From positions 1-20,538 of the forward strand of contig CALKNK010000022.1 of assembly GCA_938091165.1 (NCBI GenBank): a DNA stretch of 20,538 bases. The letters are read 5' to 3'. This DNA comes from an uncultured Ilumatobacter sp. GTDB taxonomy: Bacteria; Actinomycetota; Acidimicrobiia; Acidimicrobiales; Ilumatobacteraceae. The notes under the pieces are model-generated. The model did not search any database. It saw nothing but the letters and a program-made list of their open reading frames with translations, and was not told the origin of the DNA. The position numbers and the translations under genes were made by a program. Position 1 is the first letter of the stretch; the number at the start of each line of letters is the position of its first letter. This document shows positions 5,804-13,450 of the stretch, piece by piece.

Positions 5804-7396
5804 GTGTTGACTGAGCTCCACATCGAAAATCTGGGCGTGATCGAGCGACTCGAGCTAACGCTCAGCGCTGGGCTCACTGCGCTGACTGGCGAGACGGGTG
5901 CCGGTAAGACGATGCTCGTCGAAGCGATCGAACTGCTTGTCGGTGGTCGAGCCAATAACGCAATGGTTCGGCAGGGAGCCGCCGAAGCGCGGGTTGACGG
6001 CCGTTTCGTTGCTGCTGACGGCACCGAAACGATTCTGAGTCGGGTCATTCCCGCAGAAGGTCGCTCCCGGGCGTACGTTAACGGTCGGCTAGCAACGGCG
6101 ACGTTGCTCGCCGAATCAGCTGCGAACTCAGTTGATCTGCACGGACAGCATGCGCACCAGGACTTGCTTTCGATTTCCGCACAGCGGGCAGCGCTCGATG
6201 AATACGGCAAAGTCGACCTCGATCCACTGCGCTCTGTGCGCGGCCGGCTGGCAGAAATCGACGCAGCGTCGGCCACCTTGGGCGGTGACGCTCGGGCACG
6301 TGCCCGAGAGATCGATTTACTCCGGCACCAAATCGCTGAACTTGATGCGGCAAACGTTGTCGAAGCCCGTGAAGACCTGCTTCTCGATGCTGAGGAGTCG
6401 TTGCTTGCCGACGCCGTGGCGCACCGGGAAGCTGGAGTCACTGCGTACGCATTGCTAGCCGACGATGATGGAGCCCGCGATTTTCTCGCGCAGGCGCTCT
6501 TGTCATTAGATGGTCGACGACCGTTCACTTCGGTGTCCGAAGGACTTCGAGGTCTGCTTGCCGAGGTCGATGACCTCATAGCTGAGGTACGAGATATTTC
6601 AGAGAGCATCGATGAATCACCCGACCGACTCGCTGAGCTACGCGAGCGGCGTCAACTGATGAATGATCTCCAACGCAAGTATGGCGACGGTCTGTCCGCA
6701 GTGATGGCCTTTCACGCCGAAGCCGAAGATCGGCTTCGACAACTAGAGAGTTTCGACGAACGCTCCGCTGTTTTGGATGCGCAACGGCAGTCGTTTCTGG
6801 CCGAAGAGCGAGCGGTTGCTGAAGCGGTTGGGCGCGCCCGCAGGGCAGCGGCACCCAAGCTGGCATCTGCGGTACAGAAACGACTTCGCACTCTTGCGAT
6901 GCCGAATGCGGCGGTTGCTGTCGAGGTCGACGGTGATAATCCAGGAGATCGCGTCCAATTCCTTTTCGCTGCTAACCCGGGGTCGCCGCTGTTACCTCTG
7001 ACTCGGGTGGCATCGGGTGGCGAGCTCGCCCGGACAATGCTTGCGTTACGGTTGGTCTTGTCCGCTGCGTCTGGCATTCGCGCTAAAGAAACTTTAGTTT
7101 TCGACGAAGTTGACGCCGGGATTGGTGGCGAAGCAGCTCAGTCGATCGGTGATGCGCTTGCGGCACTCGGCCGCCACCACCAAGTGCTGGTTGTGACGCA
7201 CTTGGCCCAGGTAGCTGCCGCAGCCGACACCCATGTTTCCGTGTCAAAAAAAATAGAGAATGGCGCCACATTCGCCACCGCACATAATTTGCCGGCCGAC
7301 GAACGCGTCGACGAAATTGCCCGGATGCTTTCGGGCTCGTCGACTCAATTGGCACGCGAGCACGCTCGCGAACTTCTTGCGGAATCACCCTTATGA
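5804..7396 (+). CDS. recN: DNA repair protein RecN
   Basis: SMC-like ATPase acting in double-strand break repair, about 530 residues and close to the usual size. The N-terminal half-ATPase has Walker A GETGAGKT (29-36) and VDLHGQHAHQDLL (110-122). The middle is a charged coiled-coil arm rich in Ala, Arg, Asp and Glu. The C-terminal half-ATPase has the signature SGGELAR (404-410) and Walker B LVFDEVDAGIGG with D434/E435, then VVTHLAQVAAAAD. GTG 5804 is chosen because family proteins begin M-LTELHIENLGVI; a GTG at 5738 would add 22 non-conserved residues. Between recN and pyrG, M. tuberculosis has two extra genes (Rv1697 and Rv1698); here the two genes are only 62 bp apart. Confidence 0.96.
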   Translation: MLTELHIENLGVIERLELTLSAGLTALTGETGAGKTMLVEAIELLVGGRANNAMVRQGAAEARVDGRFVAADGTETILSRVIPAEGRSRAYVNGRLATATLLAESAANSVDLHGQHAHQDLLSISAQRAALDEYGKVDLDPLRSVRGRLAEIDAASATLGGDARARAREIDLLRHQIAELDAANVVEAREDLLLDAEESLLADAVAHREAGVTAYALLADDDGARDFLAQALLSLDGRRPFTSVSEGLRGLLAEVDDLIAEVRDISESIDESPDRLAELRERRQLMNDLQRKYGDGLSAVMAFHAEAEDRLRQLESFDERSAVLDAQRQSFLAEERAVAEAVGRARRAAAPKLASAVQKRLRTLAMPNAAVAVEVDGDNPGDRVQFLFAANPGSPLLPLTRVASGGELARTMLALRLVLSAASGIRAKETLVFDEVDAGIGGEAAQSIGDALAALGRHHQVLVVTHLAQVAAAADTHVSVSKKIENGATFATAHNLPADERVDEIARMLSGSSTQLAREHARELLAESPL

Positions 7397-7426
7397 AATT
7401 TTATTCACAACGCGGTAGGGTGAGAT

Positions 7427-7452
7427 TCCGTCGTGATGTTCTTTGACGGAGG
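7427..7452 (+). promoter_or_regulatory. Hairpin overlapping the pyrG ribosome-binding site
   Basis: The pyrG ATG is preceded by a strong Shine-Dalgarno GGAGG at 7448-7452, 6 nt upstream. TCCGTC at 7427-7432 pairs perfectly with GACGGA at 7445-7450 across a 12-nt loop, with one further T-G wobble (7426/7451). The 3' arm covers most of the Shine-Dalgarno sequence, so folding could reduce translation. A weak -10-like TAGGGT at 7416-7421 would place the RNA 5' end near the hairpin. Confidence 0.45.
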
Positions 7453-7458
7453 TCTGAA

Positions 7459-9120
7459 ATGCCCAAGCACATTTTCGTGACAGGCGGCGTTGCCAGCTCC
7501 CTGGGGAAAGGCCTCACAGCCTCGTCACTTGGCCGCTTGCTCAAACACCGCGGCTACCGAGTCACGATGCAAAAGCTTGACCCTTACATCAACATCGACC
7601 CGGGGACGATGAACCCTTTCGAGCATGGTGAAGTTTTCGTTACCGACGATGGCGGAGAAACCGATCTCGACCTTGGACATTACGAACGCTTTACCGACGA
7701 GAACCTGTCGCGCAATTCCAACGCAACGACCGGATCAATTTACCAGTCGGTTTTGGCTGCCGAACGACGCGGCGACTACCTCGGCCGAACCGTTCAGGTC
7801 ATTCCTCACATCACTGATGAGATAAAGCGGCGCATCGAACGCGTTGCACGAAACGACGTCGATGTGGTCATTACCGAAGTCGGTGGCACAGTCGGTGACA
7901 TCGAGATCCTTCCGTTTCTGGAAGCGATTCGCCAGTTCCGAAATATGGTAGGCCGCGACAACGTCTGCTATCTCCACGTGACGCTAGTTCCTTTTATTGG
8001 TCCTGCCGGTGAGCAAAAGACCAAGCCGTCGCAGCACTCAGTAACTGAACTACGCAGCCGTGGCATCCAACCCGACGTCATCGTGTGTCGCAGCGAAGAG
8101 CCGCTCTCTGATGATTTGAAGCGCAAGGTCTCGGCAATGTGTGATGTGGAAGAGCGAGCCGTGGTCAACGCAGCGGACGCGCGAAACATCTACGAACTAC
8201 CGCTCATCCTGCACGACGAGGGTCTCGATGACTTTGTCTGCGACGTACTTCGACTTGACGGGGCGATCGATCTCACGTATTGGCAGCAGTTCGTCGCCAA
8301 GGTCGAAGCAGCCACAACTGCGGTCCGGATTGGTCTGATCGGCAAATACATTCAGCTACCCGACGCCTACCTGTCGATAGTTGAAAGTTTGAAGCATGCC
8401 GGGTTTCACCACGGCGCGGACGTCGAAATTGAGTGGATTCAGTCTGAAAACGTGGAAGGCCTTCTTGCCGCTGGTCAACTCGGTCACCTTGACGGCATTG
8501 TGATCCCAGGCGGCTTTGGTCACCGGGGCGTTGAGGGCAAGATCGCGGCCGCTGGTTACGCACGTGAGGAACAGGTGCCGTGCCTTGGGATCTGCCTTGG
8601 GATGCAGGCCATGAGCATTGACTACGCCCGCAACGTCGTTGGTCTCACGGATGCGAATTCGACAGAGTTCGACCCCACAACAGCGCACCCAGTCATCGAC
8701 CTCATGCTTGAACAGCGCGGGATCGAAGATAAGGGTGGAACTATGCGGTTGGGGGCCTACTACGCAGTGCTTTCCAACGGGTCACAGGTCGCAGCGGCAT
8801 ACGGCGAACCGGTAGTCAGCGAACGCCACCGCCATCGCTACGAATTTAACGAACAGTACCGAGGACAGCTCGAAGAGCACGGCCTCTGGTGTTCAGGCAC
8901 CTCGCCTGACAATCGCCTCGTCGAGTTCATCGAACTTCCGGGCCACCCATTTTGGGTAGCGACGCAGGCGCACCCAGAGTTCAAGAGCCGGCCGGATCGC
9001 CCTCACCCCTTGTTCCGTGAACTGATTGCTGCGGCCCTTGAGAGGCGGACGGCAACAAACCGCACAAACCAGCCAGCAGTCGACGCGTCGGTGCCCACCG
9101 AGCCTTCGTTGCATTCGTGA
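7459..9120 (+). CDS. pyrG: CTP synthase
   Basis: Catalyses UTP + ATP + glutamine to CTP, the last step of pyrimidine nucleotide synthesis; 553 residues, full length. The N-terminal amidoligase domain begins MPKHIFVTGGVASSLGKGLTA with the ATP loop, then KLDPYINIDPGTMNPFEHGEVFVTDDGGETDLDLGHYERF. The C-terminal class I glutamine amidotransferase domain has GGFGHRG, the nucleophile C379 in GICLGMQAM, HRHRYEFN, and the His505/Glu507 pair in QAHPEFKSRP. The start is unambiguous, with GGAGG 6 nt upstream, one of the few strong Shine-Dalgarno motifs in the window. The stop overlaps the GTG start of the Nudix gene (GTGA). Confidence 0.98.
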   Translation: MPKHIFVTGGVASSLGKGLTASSLGRLLKHRGYRVTMQKLDPYINIDPGTMNPFEHGEVFVTDDGGETDLDLGHYERFTDENLSRNSNATTGSIYQSVLAAERRGDYLGRTVQVIPHITDEIKRRIERVARNDVDVVITEVGGTVGDIEILPFLEAIRQFRNMVGRDNVCYLHVTLVPFIGPAGEQKTKPSQHSVTELRSRGIQPDVIVCRSEEPLSDDLKRKVSAMCDVEERAVVNAADARNIYELPLILHDEGLDDFVCDVLRLDGAIDLTYWQQFVAKVEAATTAVRIGLIGKYIQLPDAYLSIVESLKHAGFHHGADVEIEWIQSENVEGLLAAGQLGHLDGIVIPGGFGHRGVEGKIAAAGYAREEQVPCLGICLGMQAMSIDYARNVVGLTDANSTEFDPTTAHPVIDLMLEQRGIEDKGGTMRLGAYYAVLSNGSQVAAAYGEPVVSERHRHRYEFNEQYRGQLEEHGLWCSGTSPDNRLVEFIELPGHPFWVATQAHPEFKSRPDRPHPLFRELIAAALERRTATNRTNQPAVDASVPTEPSLHS

Positions 9121-9692
9121 CATCAGCCGCCGGGTTTCGTCGGCTCACGGAGTCGAAGGTCCACCAGGGCTACGTATGGCACGTCGTCAGAGCTGAGTAC
9201 GCAGCGCCTGACGGATCGACGTTCCAACGCGACGTCGTTCGTTCCCCGGGTGCGGTCGGTGTTCTTCCGCTTGTGTTCGACTCCGAGGGCAACGCCGCAG
9301 TAGTGCTGGTGGCGCAATACCGCCCGCCTTATGAAAAAGTTGTGATTGAGATCCCGGCTGGGATGCGTGACATTGAAGGGGAGTCACCAGCTCAAGTGGC
9401 GCGTCGCGAATTAGTTGAGGAGGCAGGTCTTGTCCCCGGTGAGCTTTCTTTCTTGGGCGAAATCCTTCCATCGCCTGGAATGACTGACTCGGTCACATCG
9501 TTGTACCTCGCAACCAACAACACTTCCACCACCACCGATCGTCATGGACCTGAAGAGGAGTACATGGAGATCATTCACCTGCCGCTTGAAGATGCGCTCG
9601 CAATGATCGATCGTGGCGAAATCCGCGATGCAAAGACTGTCGCGGCATTGCTGCTTACTGATCGACGACTACGGAGCGCCGACGCCGGCTGA
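9117..9692 (+). CDS. Nudix hydrolase, ADP-ribose pyrophosphatase type
   Basis: A 191-residue Nudix enzyme, probably hydrolysing ADP-ribose to AMP and ribose 5-phosphate. The Nudix box runs from G82 to L105: GMRDIEGE, then RELVEEAGL with metal-binding E98, E101 and E102. There are six residues rather than five between the first Gly and Glu; as I recall, the M. tuberculosis ADP-ribose pyrophosphatase Rv1700, at the same chromosomal place, shares this. The N-terminal part (15-75) has the strand-rich swapped domain typical of ADP-ribose pyrophosphatases, with VAQYRPPYEK. SPGMTDS follows the box, as in this subgroup. GTG 9117 overlaps the pyrG stop by 4 bp, and the gene's stop overlaps xerD by 1 bp (TGATG), so the three are probably co-translated. 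Substrate is inferred from family and position. Confidence 0.9.
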   Translation: MTSAAGFRRLTESKVHQGYVWHVVRAEYAAPDGSTFQRDVVRSPGAVGVLPLVFDSEGNAAVVLVAQYRPPYEKVVIEIPAGMRDIEGESPAQVARRELVEEAGLVPGELSFLGEILPSPGMTDSVTSLYLATNNTSTTTDRHGPEEEYMEIIHLPLEDALAMIDRGEIRDAKTVAALLLTDRRLRSADAG

Positions 9693-10618
9693 TGCCTCGC
9701 ACCGAACTGCCCCTCGCCATCGAGGAGTTTCTGTCATGGATGGTCGCTGAGAAAGGTCGTTCAGCGAATACGCTCGCCGCTTACCGGCGTGACCTGGAGT
9801 CTTATTGCGACTGGCTCGACCGTCGTAACCGGACGGTATGGGCCGTGTCGCACAATGAGTTGGTCGATTTCGTCGGCGAGCGACGCGCTTCCGATGCAGC
9901 GACTTCATCGGTGGCACGTCAGCTCGCTGCCATTCGGATGCTCCATCGCTATCTGTCAATTGAAGGTCAACGTCCGGACGATCCGGCAGCGGAGTTGGAG
10001 GGCGTTCGTGTACCTTCCGGCATTCCAAAACCGCTGACCGAAGAGCAGGTCAGCAGCCTGCTGGACGCAGTTACCGGCGCTGAACCGCTGAACACTCGCG
10101 ACCGGGCGTTGTTGGAGCTGTTGTATGCGACCGGTGCTCGAATTTCAGAGGTAGTCGGCCTATCGATCGGCGATATCAACCTCGATGACAAGCTTGTGCT
10201 GCTGTACGGCAAAGGTGCAAAGGAGCGGCTGGTTCCTTTTGGCGGAGTCGCTCAGACGGCCATCGAGGAATGGTTTGGCAGCGGAGGTCGTGAGCGGCTG
10301 GTTCCGGTTCACTGGCAGAAGCGAGGCGATGCGGAGGCGGTCTTTCTCAACTCCCGCGGCGGACGCCTCACACGGCAGGCCGCCTGGCTGATCGTGAAGA
10401 AATACGGCGACCGAGCTGGTATCTCAGAGCAACTCTCACCGCACGTGCTTCGGCACAGTTGCGCAACTCACCTACTTGACCGCGGCGCAGACCTTCGCGT
10501 CGTCCAGGAAATGCTAGGTCATGCCTCCATCTCGACGACACAGATCTATACACGAGTCAGCCAGGAGCGATTGTGGGACGTGTACCGCTCGGCGCATCCG
10601 CGCGCCACACTGCTCTGA
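9692..10618 (+). CDS. xerD: Tyrosine recombinase XerD
   Basis: Site-specific tyrosine recombinase that resolves chromosome dimers at dif together with a partner; 308 residues, the normal size. The N-terminal SAM-like core-binding domain (about 5-95) includes RSANTLAAYRRDL. The catalytic domain has R150 (TGARISE), K174 (GKGAKER), H251-x-x-R254 (HVLRHSCATHLLDRGADLR), H277 (LGHASISTTQIYTRV) and nucleophile Y286. The genomic position matches xerD in M. tuberculosis (Rv1701), which favours XerD over XerC or a mobile-element integrase; no phage or integron genes lie nearby. It overlaps both neighbours by 1 bp (TGATG). No dif-like site was recognised in the window. Confidence 0.93.
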   Translation: MPRTELPLAIEEFLSWMVAEKGRSANTLAAYRRDLESYCDWLDRRNRTVWAVSHNELVDFVGERRASDAATSSVARQLAAIRMLHRYLSIEGQRPDDPAAELEGVRVPSGIPKPLTEEQVSSLLDAVTGAEPLNTRDRALLELLYATGARISEVVGLSIGDINLDDKLVLLYGKGAKERLVPFGGVAQTAIEEWFGSGGRERLVPVHWQKRGDAEAVFLNSRGGRLTRQAAWLIVKKYGDRAGISEQLSPHVLRHSCATHLLDRGADLRVVQEMLGHASISTTQIYTRVSQERLWDVYRSAHPRATLL

Positions 10619-11079
10619 TGTCGTCGCTGTCGCTCAGCCTGACGGGCGTATGGCACCTCGTCGCCCGGTTTCTCACCTCACTGGCGCCGACGCCGCCGCC
10701 GGCCGAGCACGAGGCATGGGTTGATGAACATCTCCTTCCAGGTGAACGCGCCCTCTGGGTGCAACTTAATAACCAGGATCGCCGACACAGCGCGCTCGTC
10801 GCTCGGCGATTCGTCGTTGTACGACCGGCGGCGAGTAGAGAAGAGATTGCTGGTGCGATCCTCCATGATGTCGGCAAGATCGAATGTCGGCTCGGTACCT
10901 TCGGCCGTGTCATTGCAACCATTGTTGGGCCTCGGACCACGCGTTTCGCTGCGTACCATGACCATGAAACGATCGGTGCGCAAATGGCCACTACCGCCGG
11001 TTCTGATCCGATCACTGCCGAGCTGATTGCGGGCGAGGGTCCGGCCTACGAGGCACTCAAGGCATCAGACCACGCGTGA
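10618..11079 (+). CDS. Small HD-domain protein
   Basis: A 153-residue protein with a compact HD-type metal-dependent phosphohydrolase fold. The metal-ligand pattern is visible as H57 (RRHSALVAR), the H83-D84 pair in ILHDVGK, and a downstream H114-D-H116-E segment resembling the His-rich helix of HD domains. A final conserved Asp is less clear, with D130 the nearest candidate. The first 30 residues are hydrophobic then Pro-rich, but there is no obvious signal peptide. The substrate is unknown; HD proteins cleave phosphoester bonds in nucleotides, cyclic dinucleotides or RNA. ATG 10618 overlaps the xerD stop by 1 bp; the open frame 45 nt further upstream lies inside xerD and is not needed. The 3' end overlaps the opposing MATE gene by 34 bp. 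Confidence 0.75.
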   Translation: MSSLSLSLTGVWHLVARFLTSLAPTPPPAEHEAWVDEHLLPGERALWVQLNNQDRRHSALVARRFVVVRPAASREEIAGAILHDVGKIECRLGTFGRVIATIVGPRTTRFAAYHDHETIGAQMATTAGSDPITAELIAGEGPAYEALKASDHA

Positions 11080-12380
11080 TGCTTGCCGGAGAGCACGGTT
11101 GCTGTACGGCGATGGTTGACAATGGCTCGGAGGGTCATCCACACCAGCAGGCCGAACCAGATACCTACGATTCCGAGTGACGGGGTAAAGGCGACGCCCG
11201 CTGCGATCGGGACGACTGCGAGCAGATAGGCGAGCGACGCGCGCCCGATAAACCGGTAATCGGCTGCACCGATAAGAATCCCGTCATAGGCGAATGCAAC
11301 AGCGCCGGGGAGAAGTAGAACAGCCAAGATGAGTAGTCCGCTGCTCGCTCGGCTGATTACGTCACGGTCGCTTGAAAAAGCGCGAGCAAGCAGCGGTGAA
11401 AAGACGGCGATCACGAGGGCGAGTCCCGTCGCAAAGATCACGGACAGTCGCATCACTCGGCGAGCGAGCAGGAGCGCATCGGCGCCGTCTAGCCCACGCT
11501 CGACGCGTCCTAGTTCCTCGGCGACCAACGTCTGCGCCGGTATAGCTAAAGCGTCCAATAGGAGTGCCAGGAAAAGGAAAATCGTGACCACGATCTGGTG
11601 GGCGGCCAGCGTGGCATCGTCAATGCGCGCTGCGATGGCCGTGGCGCCGGTGAACACAGCCAGAATTGAGCCAACGCGAAGCAAGAGATGTCGGCCGGCG
11701 GTCAGCAGTGGCAACATCTCGAAATAGCTCGGCCGTCGTTGTGAAGCGTGTTTGAGTCGGCCTTGGATGACGGCTACGAATGCGATGCCGGCTCCCGCTT
11801 GGGCAATCACTGTGGACCATGCGGCCCCAGCGACGCCGAGGTCGAATCTGAACACCAAAATGAGCTCGACGATGACATTGACGACGTTCGAGCAAACCAG
11901 GATGATGAGCGGTGTTCGAAAGTCAGTTGCGCCGCGTTGCACCCCTTGTGCTGCGAGTGAGATGACGACGAACGGTACACTCAGAGCCGCGATACGCAGA
12001 TACTCAACAGCAAACTCCCGCACCTCGCTGCTTGCACCCAGCGCTGACGCCATTGGTCCGGCACCTAGGATCAAGATGGGTACCGCGGCGATCCCAACGA
12101 TTGCCCCGAGCCACACCGCCTGCACGCCGACGTTGGCCGCCTCGATGATCTGTTCTGCCCCGAGACGGTGAGCTACACGTTGCGTCGTTCCGTAGGTGAT
12201 GAAGTTACTGCTTGCGATTACGAGCGAGAGGATCGCGACAGCGATGGCGAGACCACCGAGTTGATCGGTTCCAAGTCGACCAACCACCGCAGTGTCGACA
12301 ATGCGATACAGCGGCTCTGCCGCCAAGGTGCCCAACGTGGGAACGGCGAGAGCGATAAGGCGCCGGTCGAGTTTGTTCAA
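11046..12380 (-). CDS. MATE/DinF family efflux transporter
   Basis: A 444-residue, highly hydrophobic polytopic membrane protein with about 12 predicted helices, of the multidrug and toxic compound extrusion family, DinF-like branch. These are cation-coupled exporters in the cytoplasmic membrane. Family segments include the N-terminal ALAVPTLGTLAAEPLYRIVDTAVVGRLG, the QGVQRGATDFRTPLIILV helix/loop, and the related second half starting near RRVMRLSV. The start is TTG at 12380, which overlaps the trpS stop (TTGA, 4 bp) and puts the first helix at the usual place; coupling to trpS translation is likely. It is convergent with the HD gene and their coding ends overlap by 34 bp. The substrate cannot be told from sequence. 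Confidence 0.92.
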   Translation of the reverse strand: MNKLDRRLIALAVPTLGTLAAEPLYRIVDTAVVGRLGTDQLGGLAIAVAILSLVIASSNFITYGTTQRVAHRLGAEQIIEAANVGVQAVWLGAIVGIAAVPILILGAGPMASALGASSEVREFAVEYLRIAALSVPFVVISLAAQGVQRGATDFRTPLIILVCSNVVNVIVELILVFRFDLGVAGAAWSTVIAQAGAGIAFVAVIQGRLKHASQRRPSYFEMLPLLTAGRHLLLRVGSILAVFTGATAIAARIDDATLAAHQIVVTIFLFLALLLDALAIPAQTLVAEELGRVERGLDGADALLLARRVMRLSVIFATGLALVIAVFSPLLARAFSSDRDVISRASSGLLILAVLLLPGAVAFAYDGILIGAADYRFIGRASLAYLLAVVPIAAGVAFTPSLGIVGIWFGLLVWMTLRAIVNHRRTATVLSGKHHAWSDALSAS

Positions 12381-13399
12381 GCCGGCAACATGCCAATGTT
12401 CGTGTAGGCCCGCTCGAGGGTTGTAGTAGCAACGCCTCGGGCGCGCTCTGCGCCGATCTTCAGCAGCCGCGCCAGTTCACCGCGATCTTCCATCAAATCG
12501 TTGTAGCGCTCGCGGATGGGATCGAGCACGGCCAACACTGCCTCGCCAGTGGCGACTTTTAAGGCGCCGTACTGATCGAATTCCTCTGCAACAGCCTGAG
12601 GGGTCCGGTCGGTGACAGCAGCGTTGATCTCGAGCAAATTGCTCACTCCTGGCTTGGTCTCGCAGTCGAAGCGCACGGAATTGGGCCCAGTTTCGGAATC
12701 GGTGACCGCTCGTTTGAACTTTTTCATGACAGCCATGGGATCGTCTGTGAGGTAGACGCAGCCGGCATCGGACTCGTCAGACTTAGACATCTTCGATGAA
12801 GGATCCTGCAAGCTCATCACTCGTGCGCCAGCAGCGGGCGTGACTGCTTCGGGCAGCACAAACGTGTCACCGAACCGATGATTGAACCGGAGGGCGGCAT
12901 CGCGGGTGATCTCAATGTGCTGACGCTGGTCGTCACCGACAGGGACGTGATTGGTGTCGTAGAGCAGAATGTCGGCGGCCTGCAGGGCGGGGTAGCTGAA
13001 GAGCCCGCCGCTGATGAAGTCCTGCTCGCGTTTGGCGGACTTGTCCTTGAACTGTGTCATCCGCGACAACTCGCCGAAACTGATAGTGCACTCCATGACC
13101 CAGCCCAGCTGGTTGTGCTCGGGCACATGGCTTTGGAGGAACACGGTTGCGACGTCGGGGTTAAGGCCCACCGCAAAGAACATGGCAGCTAGCTCAACCG
13201 CAGCCTGACCGACGACCCCTGGTTTGTCGGTCACGGTCAGCGCATGCAGGTCGACGATGCCGTGGAACGCATCGTTGCGATCCTGTCCGGCGACCCAGGG
13301 TTGCAGCGCACCGAGGTAGTTCCCGAGATGGACATCACCAGTCGGCTGCATGCACGACAGCACGCGTGGCTTGGTGGAAGATGTTGCTGGATCGGTCAC
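12377..13399 (-). CDS. trpS: Tryptophanyl-tRNA synthetase
   Basis: Class Ic aminoacyl-tRNA synthetase charging tRNA-Trp; 340 residues, typical. The HIGH-type signature is HLGN (24-27) within TGDVHLGNYLGAL, and the KMSKS loop is intact at 203-207 (SSKMSKSDE). Other family segments are GLFSYPALQAADILLY (132-147) and VPVGDDQRQHIEITRDAA (152-169). GTG 13399 is chosen by the -10-like TATCGT 7 nt upstream and by a typical N-terminus before RVLSCMQPTG. It is divergent from scpA across only 51 bp and followed by the overlapping MATE gene. No T-box or trp leader is visible; the gap is too short for one. Confidence 0.97.
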   Translation of the reverse strand: MTDPATSSTKPRVLSCMQPTGDVHLGNYLGALQPWVAGQDRNDAFHGIVDLHALTVTDKPGVVGQAAVELAAMFFAVGLNPDVATVFLQSHVPEHNQLGWVMECTISFGELSRMTQFKDKSAKREQDFISGGLFSYPALQAADILLYDTNHVPVGDDQRQHIEITRDAALRFNHRFGDTFVLPEAVTPAAGARVMSLQDPSSKMSKSDESDAGCVYLTDDPMAVMKKFKRAVTDSETGPNSVRFDCETKPGVSNLLEINAAVTDRTPQAVAEEFDQYGALKVATGEAVLAVLDPIRERYNDLMEDRGELARLLKIGAERARGVATTTLERAYTNIGMLPA

Positions 13400-13406
13400 G
13401 ACAGAG

Positions 13407-13412
13407 ACGATA
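13407..13412 (-). promoter_or_regulatory. -10 element (TATCGT) of the trpS promoter
   Basis: On the minus strand TATCGT ends 7 nt before the trpS GTG at 13399, implying a leaderless transcript. No -35 consensus is apparent. It lies inside one arm of a mirrored 11-bp repeat shared with the scpA promoter. Confidence 0.5.
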
Positions 13413-13436
13413 CCGCTGGACTCACCGCCACTTCTG

Positions 13437-13442
13437 TATCGT
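13437..13442 (+). promoter_or_regulatory. -10 element (TATCGT) of the scpA operon promoter
   Basis: TATCGT ends 8 nt before the scpA ATG at 13451. No Shine-Dalgarno sequence is present in the remaining 8 nt, so a leaderless mRNA is likely. It would drive scpA and the tightly packed genes after it. Confidence 0.5.
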
Positions 13443-13450
13443 TTCTCTAG

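Larger units (their letters stand above)
13403..13446. repeat. Mirrored 11-bp repeat in the trpS/scpA divergent promoter
   Basis: The minus-strand GTATCGTCTCT (13413-13403) and plus-strand GTATCGTTTCT (13436-13446) match at 10 of 11 positions in inverted orientation, with a 22-bp spacer. Each copy contains the -10-like TATCGT of the gene it faces. This may be two matching promoters, a binding site for one symmetric regulator, or both. Confidence 0.6.

Noticed and set aside
9692..10618. Integrase of a mobile element
   Set aside because: The tyrosine recombinase is embedded in a conserved housekeeping string next to the Nudix gene with 1-bp overlaps and no attachment repeats or phage genes, so XerD is the better reading.
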